From an uncultured Chloroflexales bacterium (GTDB lineage Bacteria > Chloroflexota > Chloroflexia > Chloroflexales > Chloroflexaceae), in assembly GCA_937925925.1 (NCBI GenBank), contig CALANA010000010.1, forward strand, positions 1 through 49,389: 49,389 nucleotides of DNA, in the 5' to 3' direction. A model generated the notes under the pieces. It was not told the DNA's origin. It saw nothing but the letters and a program-made list of their open reading frames with translations, and made no database searches. Made by a program: the position numbers and the translations under genes. Below, piece after piece: positions 42,122-49,389 of the stretch (position 1 is the stretch's first letter; every line of letters starts with the position of its first letter).

Positions 42122-42150
42122 TTGATAATAGCAACGTTGTGCTTTATAAT
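42122..42150 (+). promoter_or_regulatory. Promoter of the fic gene
   Basis: TTGATA (42122-42127), exactly 17 nt, then TATAAT (42145-42150): a near-consensus sigma-70-type promoter. Transcription would start near 42157, giving a leader of about 30 nt. Confidence 0.8.
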
Positions 42151-42171
42151 TTAAAAAGCGTTGCTATTATC
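42124..42171 (+). promoter_or_regulatory. Operator: 13-bp perfect inverted repeat flanking the fic -10 box
   Basis: GATAATAGCAACG (42124-42136) and CGTTGCTATTATC (42159-42171) are perfect complements. One arm covers the -35 box and the other the transcription start, with TATAAT between them. The first arm is upstream of the transcription start, so this is a DNA site and not an mRNA hairpin. A repressor binding both arms would shut the promoter. Confidence 0.75.
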
Positions 42172-42186
42172 AGCAGAAATGGTACG

Positions 42187-43158
42187 ATGGACAAACCCGG
42201 ACGCATCCCGCGCCTCGACCGGCGTTTAGCGCAGCGGCTGACCGAGAAGAAGGAACGACTCGACCGCTACCGTCCGCTTCCCTCGGCGATCGTGCGGCGG
42301 CTGCACGACGACCTGCGCGTGCTGCTCACGTACCACTCGAACGCGATTGAGGGCAACACGCTCAGTCTGCGCGAGACCCAACTGGTGATCGAGTACGGCA
42401 TTACCGTCGGTGGTCATAGCCTGCGCGAGTATCTGGAGGCGACCAACCACGCCGAGGCGTTCGCCTACCTGACCACGCTGGTCGATCAGCGTCTTTCGAT
42501 CACAATCGAGGCCATTCTCGATCTGCATCGCCTCACCATGGCAAAGATCCTTGATGGTGCTGGCGCGTTCCGGCGTGGGGCCGTGTCGATCCGTGGCGCT
42601 CGCCTCACGCCGCCGCCGGCGTCGCAGGTGCCTACGCTCATGGCTGAGTGGGTGGCCTGGCTCGCGGAACCGGGGCTGGAGTATGAGCCGATCGTACGGG
42701 CCGCGATCGCTCACCACGGCTTTGAGGCGGTGCATCCGTTCGAGGATGGCAACGGGCGCGTGGGGCGGTTGCTGCTCAACCTCATGCTGATGCGCGACGG
42801 ATACCCACCCGCTCTGCTGTTGCGCGACTGGCGGGTCGGCTACGTCCGGGCACTAGCCGCGGCTGACACCGGCACCTATACTCCACTGGTCAACCTGGTC
42901 GGACGCGCAGTCGAACGTGGGCTTGATCTCTACCTGTCGGCGTGCGCGGCCGAGCCGGAGTCGGAGTACCTGCGGCTCGACGAGTTGGCCGAACGCACCG
43001 GCTACACCGCAGCGCACCTGGGCTGGCTCATTCGCAAAGGCCGCCTGGAAGCCGTGAAGCACGGCGGGCGCTGGTACAGCACCGTAGACGCAGTGGAACG
43101 GTATCGCCGCGACGTGGAACAGGGCAAGGTGCCCAAAGGAAGGCCAAAGACGACGTAG
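42187..43158 (+). CDS. Class II Fic-domain protein (predicted AMP-transferase) with C-terminal HTH
   Basis: A 323-residue protein. The Fic core has the full catalytic motif HPFEDGNGRVGR (183-194). Upstream, SNAIEGN (51-57) is the (S/T)xxxE(G/N) inhibitory motif in the N-terminal position of class II Fic proteins, with E55 expected to block ATP until released. Residues 262-310 form a MerR/excisionase-like HTH (LDELAERTGYTAAHLGWLIRK; GRWYSTVDAVERY). Family members transfer AMP to target hydroxyls, often self-regulating. I chose ATG 42187: the domain begins there and it lies 30 nt after the predicted transcription start. Ribosome binding is weak. No antitoxin gene is adjacent. Confidence 0.92.
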   Translation: MDKPGRIPRLDRRLAQRLTEKKERLDRYRPLPSAIVRRLHDDLRVLLTYHSNAIEGNTLSLRETQLVIEYGITVGGHSLREYLEATNHAEAFAYLTTLVDQRLSITIEAILDLHRLTMAKILDGAGAFRRGAVSIRGARLTPPPASQVPTLMAEWVAWLAEPGLEYEPIVRAAIAHHGFEAVHPFEDGNGRVGRLLLNLMLMRDGYPPALLLRDWRVGYVRALAAADTGTYTPLVNLVGRAVERGLDLYLSACAAEPESEYLRLDELAERTGYTAAHLGWLIRKGRLEAVKHGGRWYSTVDAVERYRRDVEQGKVPKGRPKTT

Positions 43159-43673
43159 TAATACTCCACCTGACCGCCCGGCACCACGGTCGCCTTTTTA
43201 ACGCAAAGGCGCAGAGGGGCAAAGACGCAGGAGTGTGACGTACCGTTCTGCCCGCGCCCCCGCGCCCGGCGGCTCAAGCCGCGGGCTAGGGGAGCGAAGC
43301 CCGCCTGCGCGGGCTCCACCAGGCCGCTTGCGCGGCCTTTGGAACACAAGCCGGGGCCTTCAGGCCCCCGGCGGGCCGGCAGGGTGCAGAACGGTACGCC
43401 GCATCCAAGACGCAGAGACTTGTTTGTGCGTTAGACAAGGTTCGTAGATACTTTACGGTTAACTAGCACGTAGTAACGACTTTCGTCGTTGGTAAAAATG
43501 CAGAATGACTAAAGTCGTTACTACATGTGTCACGCCCAAATGTAGCATCTGGAACCATGCCTTAGCAGATTGTGGCGTCAGCGCGTTCTTAGGGCCGAGC
43601 ACCACGCTGCTGGCACATCTTTGCGCCTCGTATCTTTGCGCCTTGGCGTTAAAAGCAGCGCGGCCTCGCCTCA
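43159..43673. other. Intergenic region with repeats
   Basis: No gene supported. It holds CTTTTTAACGCAAAGGCGCAGAGG (also seen near 41730), a GC-rich palindromic block (43250-43400; CCCGCCTGCGCGGGC, GGCCGCTTGCGCGGCC, GGGGCCTTCAGGCCCC) and a 14-bp inverted repeat (43470-43524). Confidence 0.5.
43470..43524. repeat. GTAGTAACGACTTT inverted repeat
   Basis: GTAGTAACGACTTT (43470-43483) and AAAGTCGTTACTAC (43511-43524) are perfect complements. The sequence matches the interior hairpin of the TGGTTGACCAC elements at 8.0 and 11.4 kb, so this is a related copy without the outer ends. Confidence 0.75.
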
Positions 43674-44522
43674 TCACCTCATCACCTGATGACGTATGAC
43701 GCTCATTGCCCAGGCGATCCCGAAGCATGCCGTACAGGTTAACACAATTGCCGCACCAGAGGCAACATTGGTATAGAAAGAGACATACAGACCCGCGACA
43801 GCAGAGAACACCGCGATCAACGCGGCTACCAGCATCATCCGTGGCAGATTGTTGGTTATCAGCGATGCCGCTGCGGCTGGCGTGACCAGCAGCGCACTGG
43901 TGAGTATCACTCCCACGACCTGAATACTCGTCACAACTGTGAACGCCAGCAGAATCAACAGCGTAAAGCGCAGACGATCAGCATTAATGCCGATCGTCTG
44001 GGCATGGATATGATCGTAGGAGGTCAACTCCAGCTCTTTATGCAGCAGCGCCAGGGTCGTAATAACTCCGGCACCGATAATTGCAATCAACGTCAGATCA
44101 GCGCGGCTCACGCCCAGAATATTCCCAAACAGCATGTGCGTAAAGTCCCGAAAGGAACGCACCGTACTCATGAGCAGAATACCCAGCGCAAACATAGCGG
44201 TAAAAATAACGCCAATGGCTGTATCTTCACGAATCTGGCCGCGCCGCGAGACCCAGCCAATGCCGAGGGCAGTGACAATGCCAGCCGTAATCGCACCACC
44301 GAAGAGGTTCCAACGGTTGAGATAGGCCACCACCAGGCCCGGTAACACCGTGTGTGCCAATGCGTCGCCAATAAAGGCCATGCGCCGCAACACCACATAG
44401 GCGCCCAGCGCGGCGCAGATGATGCCGACCAGGATTGCTGCCATCAGGCCGGTGCGCATAAAACTAAAGCGCAATGGCTCCAGCAGCCAGTCCAGGAGAT
44501 CAAAGCCTTCTATTTCCATCAT
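43674..44522 (-). CDS. znuB: Zinc ABC transporter permease
   Basis: A 282-residue membrane protein of the ABC-3 family with about eight helices. Recognisable blocks are LGAYVVLRRMAFIGDALAHTVLPG (about 39-62) and SVQVVG-type/ALLVTPAAAASLITNNL (about 214-232). It forms the channel for Zn(II), possibly Mn(II), taken up by the high-affinity importer. It lies downstream of znuC with a 120-bp gap that holds a CCCGGCTGAAGCCGGG repeat, so the last gene may be expressed less strongly than the first two. AGGA 7 nt before the ATG supports the start. Confidence 0.92.
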   Translation of the reverse strand: MMEIEGFDLLDWLLEPLRFSFMRTGLMAAILVGIICAALGAYVVLRRMAFIGDALAHTVLPGLVVAYLNRWNLFGGAITAGIVTALGIGWVSRRGQIREDTAIGVIFTAMFALGILLMSTVRSFRDFTHMLFGNILGVSRADLTLIAIIGAGVITTLALLHKELELTSYDHIHAQTIGINADRLRFTLLILLAFTVVTSIQVVGVILTSALLVTPAAAASLITNNLPRMMLVAALIAVFSAVAGLYVSFYTNVASGAAIVLTCTACFGIAWAMSVIRHQVMR

Positions 44523-44642
44523 ATGCCAATCCTACATCAGTTGTGAAACACCGAAAGCCCGGCTGAAGCCGGGACTCCGCTTTGGAGTACACCCTCCCAG
44601 CCCCAGCCCGGAGCTGCGTTTGACACTAACACGTCGTGCGTA
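44523..44642. other. Repeat-bearing spacer inside the znu operon
   Basis: The palindrome AAGCCCGGCTGAAGCCGGGACTCC (44551-44574) belongs to the GTCCCGGCTTCAGCC family. It may form a hairpin in the transcript between znuC and znuB. Confidence 0.6.
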
Positions 44643-45383
44643 TCACCCACCAGCATGTACCAGCACGTGGTCGTTCGTGAAAGCCCGCCGCCGTCCATCC
44701 TCCAGGGCAATAATATCGTCATACTCATCTGCCAGGCGGTCGAGGTGGTGGGTGGCAATCAACGATGTTTTGCCCCGCTGTTTCAGATCGTCGAGTACGG
44801 TCGCAATCGTTGCCCGGGTTTCCGCATCAACGCCGGTGAGCGGCTCATCGAGCAAGAGCAGATCGGCCTCCTGCACCAGGGCGCGGGCCAACAGCGCCCG
44901 CTGTTGCTGTCCACCTGACAGGGCACCGATCTGCCGCTCAGCCAACGCCTCCAACCCTAGCCGCTCCAGCGCCGCATCAACCCGCTGCCAGTCGGCTTTA
45001 CCTGGCCACCGCAGCCAGCCAAGATGCACATAGCGTCCGGCTAGCACCAGGCGGCGCACATTGATCGGAAAGCGCCAATCAATTTCGCTGCGCTGGGGCA
45101 AATAGGCCACACGATGATGACAGCCGCCCACCGGTAGCCCATAGATACGGATCGTGCCCTGCTGCGGACGTAACAAACCGGCGATCGCCTTGAGCAGCGT
45201 TGATTTACCCGAACCGTTAGGCCCAACCAGTGCCACACGTGTGCCGGTCTGAAGAGTCAGGCTGACCCCATGCAGCACAGGATGACGGGCACCAGGGTGC
45301 GCGACCGTTAGATCGCACACCTCCAGTGCCGGCGCGCCGGAAAGGGGATCGGCATAATATCGTCGGTTATAGGCGAAGCGCAC
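44643..45383 (-). CDS. znuC: Zinc ABC transporter ATPase
   Basis: A 246-residue ATPase. Walker A GPNGSGKST, Q-loop in VAYLPQRSEIDW, signature LSGGQQQRALLARAL, Walker B LLLLDEPLTGVD and switch H in LIATHHLDRL are complete. The PQRSEIDWRFP sequence is typical of metal-type (ZnuC/MntB) ATPases. The start is GTG 45383, only 4 nt after the znuA stop, with AAGGG 8 nt upstream. Confidence 0.94.
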   Translation of the reverse strand: MRFAYNRRYYADPLSGAPALEVCDLTVAHPGARHPVLHGVSLTLQTGTRVALVGPNGSGKSTLLKAIAGLLRPQQGTIRIYGLPVGGCHHRVAYLPQRSEIDWRFPINVRRLVLAGRYVHLGWLRWPGKADWQRVDAALERLGLEALAERQIGALSGGQQQRALLARALVQEADLLLLDEPLTGVDAETRATIATVLDDLKQRGKTSLIATHHLDRLADEYDDIIALEDGRRRAFTNDHVLVHAGG

Positions 45384-45387
45384 GCGA

Positions 45388-46596
45388 TCACCCTTTCAAA
45401 GCGGCAACGATGGCGGTTACGTTGTGGCGCATCATGTCAATGTAGGTTTCCCCGCCACTCCCCGGTTCACCCAGTGCGTCAGTGAAGAGCGTTGGGCCAA
45501 GCTCTACCCCGGCTTCCTGAGCGATCATCTCCAACGTGCGTGGGTTGGCAATATTCTCACCAAAGATGGCCGGTACCTCGGCGGCCTTTATCTCACTGAC
45601 CAGAGCCGCAATCGCGCCCGCAGACGGATCGGCGGCTTCAGTCGTGATACCGAGGGCCGTGCCGACAACCTCAAAGCCATAGTCACGGGCAAAGTAGCCA
45701 AAGGTATCATGCGTCGTCACCAGTTTGCGGCGTTCGGCAGGTAGTTGCGCTACCTCTTGCTGAATAAACGCTTCCAGTTCGTCCAGTTCAGCCAGATAGG
45801 CCGTAGCATTGGCTTCATACGTAGCCGCGTTGTCGGGATCGGCAGCGACCAGGGCAGCGGTAATGTTCTGCACCATGATGCGGGCGTTAGCGACGCTGTG
45901 CCAGATGTGGGGATCGTACTCGCCGTGGGTGTGACCGTGTCCATGATCGTGGGCGTGGTCGGCCTCCTGGTCGTGGGCGTGATCCGCCTCCTGGTCGTGG
46001 GCGTGGTCGGCCTCCTGGTCGTGGGCGTGGTCGGCCTCCTGGTCGTGGGCGTGGTCGGCCTCCTGGTCGTGGGCGTGATCCGCCTCCTGGTCGTGGGCGT
46101 GGTCGGCCTCCTGGTCGTGGGCGTGGTCGTGATCAGCATCCTCGACCCGGATGAGATTGATGCCCTTGCTTACATCAACACGTGTCGCCTCGGAGCCAGA
46201 GGCGGTGTAGAGACGGTCAAGCCAGGTTTCAAACTCCAGGCCGTTCTCGAAAATGAGCGTAGCCTGTGACAAGGTGACGTTGTCGGCGGGTACCGGCTCG
46301 TAGACGTGCGGATCATTGCCAGCGCCGACCAGCACCGTCAGGTCAATCAAGTCGCCGCCCACATTCTGAACCATATCTCCCAGAATACTATAGGTGGCAA
46401 CAACCGGTAGCGGGTTAGTCATAGCGACGGCGTCATCTGTTGTTGGTGGTGGTGCAGGCTCAGGCGTTGCCTCGGCGATCGGGGTAGGCGGCTCGGCCGT
46501 CGGAGCAACGGTCGCCTCACTCGCACCGCAGGCGCTCAGCAGCGTTAGCAGTACCAGTAGTGTGACAAGCAGGTTCGGAACACGGTATAATCTCAC
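45388..46596 (-). CDS. znuA: Zinc-binding lipoprotein of the ABC importer with expanded His-rich repeat
   Basis: A 402-residue substrate-binding protein of the cluster 9 (ZnuA/TroA) family. The lipobox LLSAC (19-23) gives Cys23 for lipid anchoring. Metal ligands are expected in GNDPHVYEP (93-101), in the HIWHS region (230-234) and in the later [16 protein letters not shown] and IFGENIANP blocks. Between them a flexible loop (156-224) carries seven copies of HDQEADHA plus HGHGHTHG, an exceptional histidine count for the zinc-capture loop. The start is GTG 46596, because AAGGAG lies 7 nt upstream of it and inside the longer open frame. Confidence 0.94.
   Translation of the reverse strand: MRLYRVPNLLVTLLVLLTLLSACGASEATVAPTAEPPTPIAEATPEPAPPPTTDDAVAMTNPLPVVATYSILGDMVQNVGGDLIDLTVLVGAGNDPHVYEPVPADNVTLSQATLIFENGLEFETWLDRLYTASGSEATRVDVSKGINLIRVEDADHDHAHDQEADHAHDQEADHAHDQEADHAHDQEADHAHDQEADHAHDQEADHAHDQEADHAHDHGHGHTHGEYDPHIWHSVANARIMVQNITAALVAADPDNAATYEANATAYLAELDELEAFIQQEVAQLPAERRKLVTTHDTFGYFARDYGFEVVGTALGITTEAADPSAGAIAALVSEIKAAEVPAIFGENIANPRTLEMIAQEAGVELGPTLFTDALGEPGSGGETYIDMMRHNVTAIVAALKG
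45955..46122 (-). repeat. 24-bp in-frame tandem repeat in znuA
   Basis: Seven 24-bp units (GTGGTCGGCCTCCTGGTCGT plus 4 nt on the plus strand; two units read GTGATCCGCC) encode the repeated HDQEADHA. Near-identity of the units shows recent expansion and possible length variation between strains. Confidence 0.92.
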
Positions 46597-46694
46597 ATCA
46601 GATCTCCTTTCCACCCTGTCCAGTCTCGATCAACATCAGGACAGGTGGTCTTGTTACATAGCGAATACCCTTGAAGATACATTGTATCATTAAA

Positions 46695-46723
46695 AGCATA
46701 GCAAGAGGTGTAATCTTTGTCAA
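46695..46723 (-). promoter_or_regulatory. Promoter of the znu operon
   Basis: On the minus strand: TTGACA (46718-46723), 17 nt, TATGCT (46695-46700). A leader of about 90 nt precedes the znuA GTG. I found no confident Zur dyad; a zinc-responsive repressor would be expected here. Confidence 0.55.
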
Positions 46724-46729
46724 ATCAGG

Positions 46730-46870
46730 GCGCTGGCGGGCGGGACGCCCGCGCTCCCTGACAGACGCCCACGCTCCCTGCCCGCGCGGGCGGGACATGC
46801 ACGCCTGGGAGTGCGGGCATCGTGCCCTCGACCGAGAGACCACGCGGGTGTCCCGCCCGCGCTCCCTGGC
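46730..46870. repeat. GGGACGCCCGCGCTCCCTG repeat block
   Basis: GGCGGGACGCCCGCGCTCCC recurs three times in variant form with TGCACGCCTGGGAGTGCGGGCATCG, a phrase shared with 8.92 kb and 21.69 kb. It lies between two divergent promoters and is non-coding. Confidence 0.65.
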
Positions 46871-46880
46871 ATGCAGGGTT

Positions 46881-46909
46881 TGGACAGCGGCTATTGGACT
46901 TGCTATAAT
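46881..46909 (+). promoter_or_regulatory. Promoter of the DUF2085-TlpA cluster
   Basis: TGGACA (46881-46886), 17 nt, TATAAT (46904-46909) preceded by TGC, an extended -10. Transcription would start near 46916, about 68 nt before the first gene. Confidence 0.7.
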
Positions 46910-46983
46910 GACTTTGCGGGTAAAGCAGTGACTGGCACACACGCCAGAGTACGGATGATTCCAGTTTAGACAAGACGGCAAAA

Positions 46984-47532
46984 ATGACACCACAATCAGC
47001 TTACATACGAATGATTGATCGCGCCGTCCTGTGGTGCTTTGATCACTGGCTCATGTTGATCAACGGGATGGTGCTGGTCTATGGTGGATTACCCTGGCTC
47101 TCGCCGCTACTGATATCTATGGGCTATACACAGGCTGGTCGTCTGTTATTTTATCTGTACACCCCGCTGTGTCACCAGCGCCCAACACAATCCTTTTTTC
47201 TACTGGGCAATCAGGTGGCGTTCTGTCACCGCGAGGCCGCAATGTACACTGCGCTGTTTGTGGGTGGGCTTATCTTTGCACGGGTACGGCATACGTTGCG
47301 CCCGATCCGGTTCCGGCTGATGCTGTTGTTGCTGCTGCCGCTCGCGTTGGATGGTACGACGCATCTGATTGACGAGATCGTGCCATCCCTGGCGCTGCGT
47401 AGCCCCAATGACGCGATTGGTTCGATCAACTGGTGGCTGCGGATGATCACAGGCGTCTTGTTTGCGGTGGCGGTGGTGCTAGGGATCTATCCGCGTCTGG
47501 AGCAAGATCTCCGCCCGGCGTCTGGCTCGTAG
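46984..47532 (+). CDS. DUF2085 membrane protein
   Basis: A 182-residue membrane protein with about four helices. The DUF2085 signature is clear: LCHQRPTQSF (62-71) followed by VAFCHREAAMY (78-88), giving C63 and C81 plus two conserved histidines at the membrane surface. The family has no known function. The metal-like Cys/His pattern suggests metal or haem/redox contact (inference). It is divergent from the zinc importer and 116 nt upstream of a TlpA-like gene. The start is ATG 46984 without a good Shine-Dalgarno. Confidence 0.82.
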   Translation: MTPQSAYIRMIDRAVLWCFDHWLMLINGMVLVYGGLPWLSPLLISMGYTQAGRLLFYLYTPLCHQRPTQSFFLLGNQVAFCHREAAMYTALFVGGLIFARVRHTLRPIRFRLMLLLLLPLALDGTTHLIDEIVPSLALRSPNDAIGSINWWLRMITGVLFAVAVVLGIYPRLEQDLRPASGS

Positions 47533-47648
47533 CGTTCTGGTGCTAGAACGATCAGGTGAATCGGTTTGAACCAGGATCGTAGCACTTGATGCCGGGAGCG
47601 GGAGGTGTGGCCGAAAACCACACCTATGGTTTAGAGAAAGGGGTATCT

Positions 47649-48269
47649 ATGGTTACAAAGGCAGGCCAGCCGGTCACTATTCAACCGGATCGGGCCGGCC
47701 AGCGCTGGCCCATGATCTCGATAGTGGTGAGCTTCCTGCTGGTGCTGCTGGCCGGATGTGGCCGCAGCCCGGTGATCCAACCCACCACGGCAGTCGGCCC
47801 GGCAGTGATTGCCGTCAAAAGCCAGTTGCTCGAAACCGACCGCAATCCACGCCTGAAAGTGGGCGATCCCGCCCCTAATTTTGCCTACACCCTGGCCGAT
47901 GGCAGCACCCATACGCTCCACGACTTGCGCGGTCAAAAGGTGCTGATCAACTTCTGGGCTACCTGGTGTGCCCCCTGCGAGGTGGAAATGCCCGACCTGG
48001 AACGCGCTGCACAACAACTCGGTGATACCGGTCTGGTCGTCCTGGCGGTCAATCATAGTGAACAGGTGGACGTGATTGAGCCGTTTGCGCAGAAGCTGGG
48101 GATTACCTTTCCGCTGATTGCCAACCCCGATCGCGATATTATCCATGGGTTTGGAGTGATCAATCTGCCCACATCGTATTTTATTGATACAAACGGTCTT
48201 GTGAGCTACAAGCATATCGGGTTGATGAATTTTCATTTTATTAAACAGCGGGTTGAGGAGATGCCATGA
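47649..48269 (+). CDS. TlpA/ResA-like thioredoxin lipoprotein
   Basis: A 206-residue extracytoplasmic thioredoxin-fold protein. The hydrophobic segment (22-36) ends in the lipobox LLAGC, with Cys37 as lipid anchor. The thioredoxin domain (70-205) has the active site WATWCAPC (C107 and C110) and the cis-proline block NLPTSYFIDTNG. Such proteins reduce or maintain thiols outside the cytoplasm, for example for cytochrome c maturation or copper-site assembly. AAAGGGG 7 nt before ATG 47649 sets the start. The stop overlaps the next gene by 4 nt, so it is translationally coupled to the second DUF2085-like protein. Confidence 0.92.
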   Translation: MVTKAGQPVTIQPDRAGQRWPMISIVVSFLLVLLAGCGRSPVIQPTTAVGPAVIAVKSQLLETDRNPRLKVGDPAPNFAYTLADGSTHTLHDLRGQKVLINFWATWCAPCEVEMPDLERAAQQLGDTGLVVLAVNHSEQVDVIEPFAQKLGITFPLIANPDRDIIHGFGVINLPTSYFIDTNGLVSYKHIGLMNFHFIKQRVEEMP

Positions 48270-49141
48270 CGGACAAGGCGACAGAAGAAGCGCTGGATGT
48301 GGCGCAGCAACCCAGGCCACCCTATTACCTGGCAGATATACCGGTGCCCGCGCCGAAAAGTGTGGGTGAGCGACGCTGGGGCTATGCCTTTCTGGGGTTT
48401 CTGGGAGTGCTGCTGCTGGCACTGCTGTTTACACCGGGCCTGCCGATCCAGTGGAAAATGTATGCGGTGGTGCATGGTATTTGTGCCCAGCAGCATAATA
48501 TCTTTTTCGGGAATATGCAGTTTCCGATCTGTGCCCGTAACAGTGGCATCTACAGCAGCTTTTTAATCACCACGGTCTATCTGTGGGCGATTGGGCGTGG
48601 GCGGGCCGGCCGCGTCCCGCCCTGGTCAATTTCAGCCATCCTGCTGGTATTCGTGGCGATTATGGCTGTCGATGGCTTTAACTCGCTCTTTGTTGATCTG
48701 GGTTTGCTCTATTTTTATACACCGCGCAACAGTCTGCGCACGCTGACCGGTATGGGCATGGGTGTGGGTATTGCGGTGATGTTGCTGTTGATTTTGAACA
48801 CCACGTTGCGCAAAAATGTTGACGATCAACAGCCAGCGTTAAAAAACCTGGTAGAACTGGGCGGGGCTTTACTGATCAATTTCCTGGTGCTGGTGGCACT
48901 GTATGGCAACCTGGAACTGCTCTTCTGGCCGCTGGCGTTTATCTCGTTTTTTGGGATCGTGGGCGTCCTATATCTGGTCAATATGCTCCTGGTGAGCCTG
49001 TTTATGGGCTACGAAGGTACGGTCACCAACCCGATCCAGTTGGCACGACCGGCCACGATTGCGTTTGTGCCGACGCTGGTGATTCTGGCGGTTCTGTCAG
49101 CATTACGGTTCTGGCTTGAGAGTCAGGGACTGATCCTCTAG
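48266..49141 (+). CDS. DUF2085-like polytopic membrane protein
   Basis: A 291-residue protein with about seven or eight membrane helices. The block VVHGICAQQHNIFFG (68-82) and FPICARNSGIYSSF (86-99) repeats the Cys/His-x-Cys-Arg pattern of DUF2085, with C73 and C89. It is thus a second, larger relative of the protein at 46984-47532. The shared signature and 4-nt overlap with the TlpA-like gene suggest that the thioredoxin acts on the cysteines of these membrane proteins (inference). Confidence 0.8.
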   Translation: MTDKATEEALDVAQQPRPPYYLADIPVPAPKSVGERRWGYAFLGFLGVLLLALLFTPGLPIQWKMYAVVHGICAQQHNIFFGNMQFPICARNSGIYSSFLITTVYLWAIGRGRAGRVPPWSISAILLVFVAIMAVDGFNSLFVDLGLLYFYTPRNSLRTLTGMGMGVGIAVMLLLILNTTLRKNVDDQQPALKNLVELGGALLINFLVLVALYGNLELLFWPLAFISFFGIVGVLYLVNMLLVSLFMGYEGTVTNPIQLARPATIAFVPTLVILAVLSALRFWLESQGLIL

Positions 49142-49389
49142 TGCGCCTCGCTCAATGGTAGGCGATGATCGGCTTAGGACAGCATGGAGCCATACCATTG
49201 CTGTTCTGAGGCCAATTGAGACTGCACGGCCCGCAATTGCCTCGAACGGATGGGCAACATCCCCACCCCCGCTGGGGGGTTCTGGTGCGGCAGCATGCCC
49301 CCCCCAACCCCTCCCGCTGGGGGGGCTTTAGGGAGGGGCACCCGCTGGGGGGGCTTTAGGGCGGGGTACACGCTGGGGGGGCTTTAGGG
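49142..49389. other. Intergenic end of window
   Basis: No gene supported. From about 49257 the sequence is the GC-rich CCCCCGCTGGGGG repeat family, ending in the 28-bp tandem repeat that runs off the window. Confidence 0.5.
49315..49389. repeat. 28-bp tandem repeat at window end
   Basis: CGCTGGGGGGGCTTTAGGG occurs at 49315, 49343 and 49371, a 28-bp period with variable spacers. The array continues beyond the window, so its length is unknown. Confidence 0.9.

Noticed and set aside
45955-46122. Regular 24-bp repeats resembling a CRISPR array
   Set aside because: The units are contiguous without spacers and encode an in-frame peptide repeat.
45745-46269. Hydrophobic plus-strand frame with [11 protein letters not shown] repeats that looks like a membrane protein
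   Set aside because: It is the antisense reading of the znuA His-rich repeat; GTGGTCGGCCTCCTG reads as Val-Val-Gly-Leu-Leu by chance.
1-49389. tRNA, rRNA, riboswitch, transposase or phage genes
   Set aside because: Read for on both strands; no cloverleaf, rRNA-like block, known aptamer or recombinase was recognised. Without a covariance search a short RNA could still be missed.

Overview
The window looks like a chromosomal segment of a Chloroflexota bacterium, probably from the Chloroflexales (Chloroflexus/Roseiflexus/Oscillochloris-like filamentous lineages). This is inferred from gene style: a DUF4058 protein, Ser/Thr-kinase-like and FHA proteins with PTETPLP linkers, many NarL-type regulators and GAF/PAS sensors, M23 peptidase plus golvesin-like modules, and gene-sparse gaps filled with GC-rich dispersed repeats. 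No rRNA, tRNA, CRISPR array, transposase or phage gene was found.

Layout. 0.4-8 kb (minus strand): an LrgA-like membrane protein, a DUF4058 protein, a large membrane pseudokinase with an FHA domain, an LUD-domain protein and a PAS-PAS-PAS-STAS (RsbR-like) regulator. 8-9.2 kb: repeats. 9.2-11.1 kb (plus): a membrane-anchored M23 peptidase, bracketed by two copies of a repeat with TGGTTGACCAC termini. 11.5-13.4 kb (minus): an ABC permease/ATPase pair. 13.8-20.2 kb (minus): a compact six-gene operon related to complex I and group 4 [NiFe] hydrogenases, with its own promoter and ribosome binding site. 20.6-21.3 kb (plus): rpiA.

21.8-33 kb is a signalling region: a tandem universal stress protein, a glycogen-binding (AMPK-type CBM) protein overlapping a small unknown protein, three orphan response regulators around a GAF protein, an isolated phoU, and a NarX/NarL-type two-component pair. 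33.3-35.3 kb: a secreted protein with six repeats of one domain. 36-37.7 kb: a DrrAB-type ABC exporter. 38.1-40.7 kb (plus): a CmtR-like ArsR repressor overlapping a P1B heavy-metal ATPase. Then follow a convergent alpha/beta hydrolase, a class II Fic protein with an unusually clear promoter/operator, a ZnuABC zinc importer with a His-rich repeat, and a divergent DUF2085-TlpA-DUF2085 cluster.

The strongest candidate for an undescribed system is the 13.8-20.2 kb operon. Its large subunit keeps three of the four NiFe-ligand cysteines (RICGTA replaces RICGIC). Its small subunit keeps all four Fe-S cysteines. Its two antiporter-like subunits have lost the helix-5 glutamate and helix-7/8 lysines used for proton translocation. 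No NuoC, NuoI/ferredoxin or NADH module is present. It resembles the little-studied energy-converting-hydrogenase-related (Ehr) complexes, but is more degenerate in its pump subunits. Second-tier items are the pseudokinase, the Fic operator, the DUF2085-TlpA-DUF2085 cluster, and a family of ATACC-ended repeats whose same end repeatedly lies just upstream of gene starts.
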